A stretch of DNA of 26,009 bases from a virus. Within the stretch, counting starts at the first letter, position 1, and every line of letters starts with the position of its first letter. The notes below the pieces were generated by a model. That model was given only the letters and a program-made list of their open reading frames with translations. It was not told where the DNA came from and made no database searches. The stretch covers positions 1-26,009 of the IMG/VR virus record IMGVR_UViG_3300046740_000245, one strand, 5' to 3'. A program made the position numbers and the translations under genes. Of this stretch, positions 1-5,960 are shown piece after piece.

Positions 1-1
1 T

Positions 2-673
2 GTTTATTGGATATTTGAGCAAGAGGCTGAATTGATTTGGTTATGTCAATTGGCTCATTTAATTGGTAGAACGCCGATTATTTATATAATCCCGTATCTT
101 CCATATGCCAGGCAAGATAAAGGAGTAGATAATCATAGTTGTTTCGCTAGCACTACTTTTCAAATATTGCTGGATGGTTGTTGTAATCCGACTGATACGA
201 TTCACGTTTTAGATGCACATTCTGAATTTGCGTATAATTATTTTGACGCAAAAGTTATCAACTACATTCCTTATGATGAAATTAAGTTTGAATTTGAGGT
301 TAACAATAATAACTTAATGTTATTGCCTGACTTCGGCGCATTTAATCGTTACTACCAAGCAGTTTCCCATAAAGCTACACATTGTGTGAAAGACCGTGAC
401 CAAGCAACAGGAAAGATTAATTCAATTACATTACCTGATGATGTTGATTTTAAAAATAAACGTGTATTAATAGTTGATGACATCTGCGATGGTGGCGCAA
501 CATTCATAGAAATAGCAAAGCAATTAAAAGAGCGCGAAGTGGATCAAATAGCGTTATATGTAACGCATGGAATATTTAGTAAAGGACATGCGCCGCTAGT
601 AGATGCTGGAATAACTCAAATTCGGTCTTATAACTATGAAAGTTTTTACGAGAAAATAATCAATGAACAATAA
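2..673 (+). CDS. prs: Ribose-phosphate pyrophosphokinase-like protein (5' end outside window)
   Basis: The family transfers pyrophosphate from ATP to C1 of ribose 5-phosphate, giving PRPP; a phage subgroup is reported to act on ADP-ribose instead. The reading frame is open to the window edge, so the gene starts upstream; a TTG at 32 is only an internal codon. Visible motifs are YARQDK (about 104-121), DAHSEF (about 212-229, matching the metal-binding DLHA region of Prs), a K-x-R pair in VKDRD (about 386-400, matching the catalytic flexible loop) and VDDICDGGATF (473-505), the PRPP-binding loop. About 223 residues are present, against roughly 300 for full-length Prs. The stop overlaps the start of the Nampt-like gene, so the two are probably translated together. 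Family assignment is firm. Whether the substrate is ribose 5-phosphate or ADP-ribose cannot be decided from sequence. Confidence 0.93.
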   Translation, partial: VYWIFEQEAELIWLCQLAHLIGRTPIIYIIPYLPYARQDKGVDNHSCFASTTFQILLDGCCNPTDTIHVLDAHSEFAYNYFDAKVINYIPYDEIKFEFEVNNNNLMLLPDFGAFNRYYQAVSHKATHCVKDRDQATGKINSITLPDDVDFKNKRVLIVDDICDGGATFIEIAKQLKEREVDQIALYVTHGIFSKGHAPLVDAGITQIRSYNYESFYEKIINEQ

Positions 674-2081
674 TCTATTATTAATGACAGACGCTTATAA
701 ATTCGGTCACATCGAACAATATCCAGAAGGCATGAATAAAGTTTATTCCTATTTAATATCGCGCAGTGACCATAAATACAAAGAACAAATGTTTTTTGGA
801 TTGCAATATTATTTGAAGCAGTATTTAAATCCAATCAGCTACGAAGACATACAAGAAGCTGTGCATTATCGAAAACAAATATTAGGCAGTTGTCCATCTT
901 CTCTAGTAGCGGCATTTTTGAACTTGTATAAATTAGGTTATCTACCATTAAAGATTAAAGCTGTGCCTGAAGGAATGGTATTGCCTGTTAAAAATGTATT
1001 GATGACAATTACTAATACTCATCCTGATTTTTATTGGTTAGTCGGTTACGTCGAATCATTATTACTGAAAGTTTGGAACACAATTAGTGTGGCTACATAT
1101 AGCTATGAAATGAAAAAGCTAATTACAAAGTTTGTGGAGATGACATGTGACGATACAAGTCCAATTCCTTTTATGCTTCATGACTTTGGTTATCGGGGTT
1201 GTTCTTCTGAAGAAACAGCGGCACTTTCTGGAGCCGCTCACTTATGTAATTTTCTCGGTACTGATACAGTTCCCGCCGTTAAGCTGCTCGATCAATACTA
1301 TATGGCTGACGGTATCTCTGGGTATAGCGTGCCAGCTAGTGAGCATAGTGTTATGTGCGCTTATGGAAAAGAAAATGAAATCGATGCCTTTCGAGCTATG
1401 CTTAAATTGTATCCTACCGGCATTCTTAGCATCGTTGCTGATAGTTACAACTTATGGAAAGTGCTCGTAAACATATTGCCGCAACTTAAAGATGAAATAA
1501 TAGCGCGTGATGGTAAAGTAGTTATTCGCCCAGATAGCGGTGACCCACATAAGATTATATGTGGCAATCAAGAAGGCACAAACGTATTTGAAAAAACTGG
1601 CTGCTTAAGATTATTAGACAGTACATTTGGCAGCACAACTAATTCAAAAGGCTTTAAGGTTTTAAACCCAAAGATTGGTTTAATTTATGGGGATGGAATG
1701 TACTATGAACGATATAAACATATATTACAGGACATGCACGCGATGGACTATGCCGCATCAAATCTTGTCATTGGCCTGGGCGGCTTGTTATTACAACAAC
1801 ATAATAGAGATGATTTGGGAATTACATTTAAAGCAACTTATGGTGAAAGACATGGAAAGCCATTTGATATCGTTAAAGACCCAATCACAGATGCAAAAAA
1901 GAAATCTCATCAAGGTTTACTATGCTTAGAAAACAAAGACGACATTATTTCTACAAAGGAGCATTGCTCAGCCGAAGAAGAGCAAAGCGGCTTGCTTCGT
2001 GTTGTCTATGAAGATGGAAAACTTTACAATCAAAGTGATTTAAACGATATTCGGGAGAGAGCGAATGCCAAGCAAAACTAA
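663..2081 (+). CDS. nadV: Nicotinamide phosphoribosyltransferase-like protein (NadV/Nampt family)
   Basis: Nampt joins nicotinamide to PRPP to give NMN, the first step of NAD+ salvage. The 472 residues match the family's usual length. Motifs equivalent to human Nampt are present: HDFGYRG at 173-179 (Arg196 equivalent), GTD ending at D201 (Asp219), PASEHSVM with H228 (His247), RPDSGDP at 289-295 with D291 (Asp313, which favours amide over acid), GDG at 343-345, a glycine-rich stretch near 369-374 and KDP near 405. The start at 663 lies inside the end of the prs-like gene, an 11-base overlap implying coupled translation. Together the two form a phage NAD+ regeneration cassette. The enzyme could instead be a Namat, using ADP-ribose-pyrophosphate to make NAD+ directly, as in the NARP1 pathway. 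Family assignment is near certain. Confidence 0.96.
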   Translation: MNNNLLLMTDAYKFGHIEQYPEGMNKVYSYLISRSDHKYKEQMFFGLQYYLKQYLNPISYEDIQEAVHYRKQILGSCPSSLVAAFLNLYKLGYLPLKIKAVPEGMVLPVKNVLMTITNTHPDFYWLVGYVESLLLKVWNTISVATYSYEMKKLITKFVEMTCDDTSPIPFMLHDFGYRGCSSEETAALSGAAHLCNFLGTDTVPAVKLLDQYYMADGISGYSVPASEHSVMCAYGKENEIDAFRAMLKLYPTGILSIVADSYNLWKVLVNILPQLKDEIIARDGKVVIRPDSGDPHKIICGNQEGTNVFEKTGCLRLLDSTFGSTTNSKGFKVLNPKIGLIYGDGMYYERYKHILQDMHAMDYAASNLVIGLGGLLLQQHNRDDLGITFKATYGERHGKPFDIVKDPITDAKKKSHQGLLCLENKDDIISTKEHCSAEEEQSGLLRVVYEDGKLYNQSDLNDIRERANAKQN

Positions 2082-2223
2082 AAAACAAGCACGCCTTATG
2101 GCGGCTGTTGCACACAATCCAAAGTTCGCTAAGAAAGTTGGCATACCAGTTAAAGTTGGAAAAGAATTTAATCAAGCTGATGCTGGGACTGGAATATTGA
2201 AAGGCAAAAGGAAAAAGAAATGA
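2065..2223 (+). CDS. Small basic phage protein, 52 aa
   Basis: Only 52 codons. It begins MPSKTKKQARLMAAVAHNPK, continues FAKKVGIPVKVGKEF and ends in a very basic KGKRKKK tail. The core resembles a widespread family of tiny basic phage proteins of the form KxxAQARLMAAVAHNPxFAKKxGIP, whose function is unknown to me; this is recalled, not searched. The start lies 17 bases inside the end of the Nampt-like gene, after a GGGAGAGAG ribosome-binding site, and the stop overlaps the next gene in an ATGA. The conserved-looking core and tight fit make it very likely real. Nucleic-acid binding is plausible from charge only. Confidence 0.85.
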   Translation: MPSKTKKQARLMAAVAHNPKFAKKVGIPVKVGKEFNQADAGTGILKGKRKKK

Positions 2224-2456
2224 TAGACGATAAATATATAGTTCAGAATGGTCCATCATGTATATTGAAAGCAAATGACACCGATGAATTACAGAAGAAA
2301 TCAGCAGATATTTATGAATGGTTAGATTTTTTAAATATGAATATTAAAGAGAATAAGAGGTTAATGGCTGAAGCATTGGCAACAGGTGAAACCGTAAAAT
2401 GTTATGCTGGCGAAAATGATTTTGTTATTACAATGATAAATAGAGAAAAGAAATGA
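2220..2456 (+). CDS. Hypothetical small protein, 78 aa
   Basis: Not recognised. The protein is mixed-charge and probably helical, with no cysteine motif apart from isolated cysteines and no membrane segment. The middle (about residues 20-55) is rich in K, E, D and L, consistent with an amphipathic helix. It starts in an ATGA overlap with the preceding 52-aa gene and ends in another ATGA overlap with the next, so it is part of a translationally coupled chain. A purine-rich GGAAAAAGAA stretch precedes the ATG as a weak ribosome-binding site. Its reality rests on this tiling rather than on homology. Confidence 0.75.
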   Translation: MIDDKYIVQNGPSCILKANDTDELQKKSADIYEWLDFLNMNIKENKRLMAEALATGETVKCYAGENDFVITMINREKK

Positions 2457-2698
2457 CAGCAGATGAAATGAGAAAAATCAGCGATGTCAACCATACGGGG
2501 ATTGGATATAATTTGAGGCTGCAGATTATAAATGCAGCTAATAATGGTCAATATACAGTGCAGGTTAATGGAATCCTTAGCGATAAGGAACAAGAATGCT
2601 TGAGGAGCAATGGATTTAATGTGCAGCACATATACTGTAAGGATGCATCGATTTCTCCTGTAACATTTATTAGTTGGCATAAAGAAGAAGAGAAATGA
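2453..2698 (+). CDS. Hypothetical small phage protein, 81 aa
   Basis: Function unknown. The layout, an N-terminal helix, NNGQYTVQVNG, then LSDKEQECLRSNGFNVQ and a closing FISWH, resembles small proteins common in phage accessory blocks, where a strand-helix-strand fold ends in a strand with ISW. That family memory is not verified by a search. It starts four bases before the end of the previous gene (ATGA) and its own stop overlaps the next start in the same way. The preceding purine run AGAGAAAAGAA can serve as the ribosome-binding site. Confidence 0.75.
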   Translation: MTADEMRKISDVNHTGIGYNLRLQIINAANNGQYTVQVNGILSDKEQECLRSNGFNVQHIYCKDASISPVTFISWHKEEEK

Positions 2699-3000
2699 TT
2701 ATAGAAACTTCCCAACAGTTAATGGATGAATATAAAAGACGTATGGAGTGCCGTATTGTTCATTGTGATAATTGCAACATAACTGCTGCCAGACATGGAG
2801 GGCATAGAATATTTAAAGTAAGTTGCGGACATCAGATTATGTTTGTGCCAGGGACTCATCATGATACTTTACCCGCCGGATGGTCTGCCATAACTTGTAT
2901 TTGCGGTAAAGTTTTTCCAGAAATAGAATTTGAAGATTTCGAATTTCCCTGTAAGACGTGTGAAGAGAGAAAAAATGATAAACGAAAAAAAACCATTTGA
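2695..3000 (+). CDS. Cysteine-rich, probably zinc-binding protein, 101 aa
   Basis: Metal binding is suggested by paired cysteines and histidines along the chain: HCDNC near residues 23-27, SCGH near 43-46, CICGK near 68-72 and CKTC near 86-89. These could form one or two zinc ribbons. The C-terminus is strongly basic (KNDKRKKT). No family is recognised, and a DNA- or RNA-binding role is inference from the zinc-ribbon-like pattern. The gene is coupled to the previous one by ATGA and overlaps the next gene's start at 2975 by 26 bases, in keeping with the packed block. Confidence 0.75.
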   Translation: MIIETSQQLMDEYKRRMECRIVHCDNCNITAARHGGHRIFKVSCGHQIMFVPGTHHDTLPAGWSAITCICGKVFPEIEFEDFEFPCKTCEERKNDKRKKTI

Positions 3001-3142
3001 TATCGCAGAGTTTAATCGCCGTATGATTATGCGATTGACGCAAGAGAATGAATATGTAAAAGCAAGTCTACATGCGGCGTGGAAAGAAATAGATAGGATT
3101 AAAGGCATCCTAGAAAATGAGGCAGAAGGCAACATTAAATGA
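2975..3142 (+). CDS. Hypothetical small helical protein, 55 aa
   Basis: Not recognised. The start is placed at 2975 rather than at an upstream in-frame codon at 2930, because GAAGAGAGA sits just before it at good spacing and because the longer form would run 71 bases into the zinc-ribbon gene. The product begins MINEKKPFD and is then almost all helix-forming and charged, with a heptad-like spacing of hydrophobics across residues 10-50. It could form a short coiled coil. Its stop overlaps the next start (AAATGA). Confidence 0.65.
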   Translation: MINEKKPFDIAEFNRRMIMRLTQENEYVKASLHAAWKEIDRIKGILENEAEGNIK

Positions 3143-3297
3143 AAGTATTAGAGTTGATGCATAGCTTAGAAGAAGCGTATGATAGGTTCGGTGATATTGA
3201 AGTCGCTATATACGACACGAAATGTGGTGATAAATATAAATTAAAGATTAAAGAACTAATCATCGAGTCAGAAGAATTTATAATTAAATGTGAGTGA
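3139..3297 (+). CDS. Small phage protein, 52 aa
   Basis: The product begins MKVLELMHSLEEAYDRFGDI and continues EVAIYDTKCGDKYKLKIKE. The pattern of a short helix, an acidic turn, then EV-I-YD matches a very common type of tiny phage protein (K-LIE-L---PDTEV-I-D), whose role is unknown to me. The start overlaps the previous stop by four bases, and the stop lies next to a GAGTGA element that can act as ribosome-binding site for the following gene. Being below 60 codons, it is easy to miss. Confidence 0.7.
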   Translation: MKVLELMHSLEEAYDRFGDIEVAIYDTKCGDKYKLKIKELIIESEEFIIKCE

Positions 3298-3302
3298 TAA
3301 AT

Positions 3303-3479
3303 ATGTCAATTAAAGATGGCAAGTTAGTCAATGGCATTGGAAAGATAGTAAATGGTAAGTTCGTTTCGGTGTCACTTCAAGATGCTGCTAAACCAAAACC
3401 AATTAGCGACAAAGAAAGACTTGCGCGTTATCGTGGTGAACGAAACGAAATAGACAAAGAAAAACGAGGAGAAATTTAA
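3303..3479 (+). CDS. Small basic hypothetical protein, 58 aa
   Basis: Not recognised. The N-terminal half has a repeated short unit, KLVNGIGKIVNGKFV, which reads like a beta hairpin. The C-terminal half is basic and charged (KERLARYRGERNEIDKEKR) and probably helical. I chose ATG 3303, preceded by GAGTGA at 3292-3297. A GTG at 3294, three codons earlier, overlaps the previous stop and is a possible alternative. The stop forms a TAATG overlap with the next gene. Confidence 0.65.
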   Translation: MSIKDGKLVNGIGKIVNGKFVSVSLQDAAKPKPISDKERLARYRGERNEIDKEKRGEI

Positions 3480-3697
3480 TGACTGATTTTGATGTTCATC
3501 CCGACGGTTACCCAGCGAGTTTAGAAACTATGCCGTTGCCAGTGGCTAAAGTTGACCCAAGATTAAGCCGTAATTCTCAAGAAGATTTGCATATGGCTAT
3601 TGACTTAGCGTATTCTTTTGCTTCGGCTATTAATGCATTGCATCCTTTGGCTGAGAAACAAATCAAAGGAATGATATTTCAGGGGAATTTATTATGA
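3479..3697 (+). CDS. Hypothetical protein, 72 aa
   Basis: Not recognised. The N-terminal 35 residues are proline-rich and probably extended (DVHPDGYPASLETMPLPVA). The remainder is likely helical (EDLHMAIDLAYSFASAINAL). Small proteins of this kind occur just upstream of terminase genes in some phages, but no function can be named. A strong GAGGAGA lies at about 3466-3472 before the TAATG junction, and the stop is shared with the next gene in an ATGA overlap. Confidence 0.7.
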   Translation: MTDFDVHPDGYPASLETMPLPVAKVDPRLSRNSQEDLHMAIDLAYSFASAINALHPLAEKQIKGMIFQGNLL

Positions 3698-4026
3698 TTA
3701 AATTAGAAGATGTTGTTCGGGATTTAAATTATAAGTTTAATCTCTTTTTAAAAGATTCGCCTCCTTTCCCGAAATATAGCGCGAATACTTTTGAGATTAA
3801 TTCACGATTAGACCATTCTATTCTAGATGAAGGTCTAGAGATTAAAGCTGTTTATGGTAGATGCGCGGCTCATCCTGAAGGTACTGGTGAAGCAAATGTA
3901 AGGTATGAAATAGGTAAGTTTATTAATAATCTTTCTGATAAAGAGGCAATTGAACACATAGAAGAAAAAGTCGGGATAGCGCTTTTCCAAATTAGAAAAC
4001 AATTAAGAAAAGATGGTAATTTATAA
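3694..4026 (+). CDS. Hypothetical protein, 110 aa
   Basis: Not recognised. No helix-turn-helix, nuclease or cysteine motif stands out. The N-terminal third is mixed; residues 50-75 contain IKAVYGRCAAHPEGTGEANV, possibly strands; and the last 35 residues are charged and helical (NLSDKEAIEHIEEKVGIALF then QIRKQLRKD). It precedes the terminase by two genes, so it was considered as a small terminase, but nothing supports that beyond position. AGGGGA before the ATG is a good ribosome-binding site. Confidence 0.7.
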   Translation: MIKLEDVVRDLNYKFNLFLKDSPPFPKYSANTFEINSRLDHSILDEGLEIKAVYGRCAAHPEGTGEANVRYEIGKFINNLSDKEAIEHIEEKVGIALFQIRKQLRKDGNL

Positions 4027-4382
4027 TGTTAAACGATAGATGGGCTAAAAGAATATTACGGGCTGCAAAGACGGAAGTAATTGCTTCTGATGTAAAGCTT
4101 CCAGAAGAATTTAAATCAAACATAATTAATAGAGATTGTGAAATGAAAAATTGCGTTAAAGACCATGCGAAGATTATGGAATATTTACATAGAGAAAACG
4201 CTTCAGGACACGCGCATAACTTAGATATGTTGTTAGCATCACTGAATGTTAATCAGCATTTACGTGAAGCATTTTTAAGTGCAGAAGTAACAGAAAGAGA
4301 CGGTATGTATATTTTAAGTTTCCCGTTTGGCGTTAAGAAGATTGAATATATTTTATCGAAGAAAGCAGTAGATAATGAATGA
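4026..4382 (+). CDS. Hypothetical protein immediately upstream of terminase, 118 aa
   Basis: Not recognised. The product is basic at the N-terminus (WAKRILRAAKTEV), helical through about residue 85, and ends with strands (MYILSFPFGVKKIEYILSK). It occupies the position where P22-type phages carry the small terminase subunit (P22 gp3, 162 residues). It is shorter, and no N-terminal DNA-binding helix-turn-helix is evident, so I do not assign that role. It starts in a TAATG overlap with the previous gene, and 18 bases separate it from terL. Confidence 0.7.
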   Translation: MLNDRWAKRILRAAKTEVIASDVKLPEEFKSNIINRDCEMKNCVKDHAKIMEYLHRENASGHAHNLDMLLASLNVNQHLREAFLSAEVTERDGMYILSFPFGVKKIEYILSKKAVDNE

Positions 4383-4400
4383 ACATGTTAAAGGTCGATT

Positions 4401-5957
4401 ATGTCAGTAGTAATGACAGAAAGAGAAATTCAATTAAGACTAAAACTAAAAAATAACTTCCCGCATTATGCCTACAAATGCTTGATGATTCGGACGAAAC
4501 CTGGCGAAATCCTTCCGTTCGCACTTAATAAACCACAACTTTATTTACATTCCAAAATAGAAGAGCAAAGAAAAAAAACAGGACGTGTTCGCGTTATTAT
4601 TTTGAAAGGCAGGCAGCAAGGCATTTCTACTTATGTTGGCGGTCGATTTTATCATATTGTTTCACATAGAACAGGTTATCGTGCATTTATTCTTACTCAT
4701 GAGCAAAGAGCAACAGATAATCTATTTGAGATGGTAAAGCGTTACCATACTTACTGTCCTTTGTTTGTTCGTCCGATTGAAGGCGCGAACAGTTCTAAAG
4801 AACTTAATTTCCTTTCTCCAGAATCAGGTTATAAAGTAGGCACAGCAGGCAGTAAAGGCATTGGGCGCTCGAATACAATCCAGTTGTTTCATGGTTCAGA
4901 GGTAGGTTTATGGGAGAACGGCATACAACATTTAGATGGCATTATGCAAGCCATTCCTAGGATAGCAAATACAGAAGTTATCCTTGAAAGTACTGCGCAA
5001 GGTAAAGGTAACATCTTTTATAATTTATGGGATGAAGCTAATCGTGGTGAAAATGAATTTCTACCCGTATTTATTCCTTGGTATTGGAGCGATGAATATA
5101 GAGAGCCATTACCTGTAGGGCTTAAAGTAGGTGACCCAGGATACTTTGCATTAACTGATGAAGAGCACGAATATAAGAAGCTTTATAATCTAGATAACGA
5201 GCAGATGCATTGGCGCCGCATTACGACTAACAGTAGCCAACTTAAAGAGCTTGGTTTTAAGCAAGAATATCCTTCGACAGCAGAAGAAGCATTTATTGTT
5301 ACGGGTGGTAATTGCATTATTTCCAGCTTGTCTGTTGAAAAAGCCAGGAAATGTACCGTTGGTGCTTCTGGGGTTAAATTTATAGGCGTGGATCCAGCAG
5401 GTGGTGACCCAGAAAATATGGGTTCACATCGTGACAGAACATCTATTATTATCCGTCAAGGTCGCGTTGCCTATGGTCTCCAAAGCTATCAAAATAAAGA
5501 CACGATGCAAACGGTCGGCATATTAATTAATTTAATTAAAACAGAACAGCCAGATTTTATTTGTATTGATGTAACAGGTCTTGGCGTAGGTATTATTGAC
5601 CGCTTGCGTGAACTTGGTCATGGTCAGATAGTTAAGGCAGTTAACTTTGGAGGTGTAGCTTTACAGGAGGATAGATACGCAAACAAACGTGCTGAGATAT
5701 GGTCATTAATGGGTGATTGGTTAAAAGAAGTCCCTGTATCAATTCCTGATAGTGATTCGTTACATTCTGATTTATGCGCTCCATTTTATGATGCAGATTC
5801 ACTCGGGCGCGTCACATTAGAAAGTAAAGATAGAATGCGTGCTCGAGGTGTCCGGAGTCCGGACGAGGGCGACGCGCTTGCTTTAACTTTTGCCTTCCCT
5901 GCTTTAAGAAACAATGCTAATATAGGTAATATATACAACCCTAATATTAGAATTTAG
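4401..5957 (+). CDS. terL: Terminase large subunit (packaging ATPase and nuclease)
   Basis: The motor that cuts phage DNA and pumps it into the prohead through the portal. The ATPase half has a Walker A variant, KGRQQGIST at residues 69-77, a Walker B region with SE at 166-167 in QLFHGSEVGLWEN, and a coupling motif VILESTAQG at 193-201. PSTAEEAF at 291-298 is a typical linker. The RNase H-like nuclease half carries D331 in GVDPAGGDP, D390 in ICIDVTG and DEGDALAL at 488-495. These are the expected three acidic sites. The 518 residues fit the family (P22 gp2 is about 500). AAAGG at about 4390-4394 sets the start. The portal follows after three bases. No small terminase partner was identified. 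Confidence 0.97.
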   Translation: MSVVMTEREIQLRLKLKNNFPHYAYKCLMIRTKPGEILPFALNKPQLYLHSKIEEQRKKTGRVRVIILKGRQQGISTYVGGRFYHIVSHRTGYRAFILTHEQRATDNLFEMVKRYHTYCPLFVRPIEGANSSKELNFLSPESGYKVGTAGSKGIGRSNTIQLFHGSEVGLWENGIQHLDGIMQAIPRIANTEVILESTAQGKGNIFYNLWDEANRGENEFLPVFIPWYWSDEYREPLPVGLKVGDPGYFALTDEEHEYKKLYNLDNEQMHWRRITTNSSQLKELGFKQEYPSTAEEAFIVTGGNCIISSLSVEKARKCTVGASGVKFIGVDPAGGDPENMGSHRDRTSIIIRQGRVAYGLQSYQNKDTMQTVGILINLIKTEQPDFICIDVTGLGVGIIDRLRELGHGQIVKAVNFGGVALQEDRYANKRAEIWSLMGDWLKEVPVSIPDSDSLHSDLCAPFYDADSLGRVTLESKDRMRARGVRSPDEGDALALTFAFPALRNNANIGNIYNPNIRI

Positions 5958-5960
5958 AGA

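Noticed and set aside
1147-1929. Two rightward frames (1147-1470 and 1687-1929) inside the Nampt-like gene
   Set aside because: They lie wholly within a gene whose conserved catalytic motifs span the same bases, and their products resemble no protein.
3694-4382. Calling either small gene before terL the small terminase
   Set aside because: Only position supports it. No DNA-binding motif or family pattern was seen.
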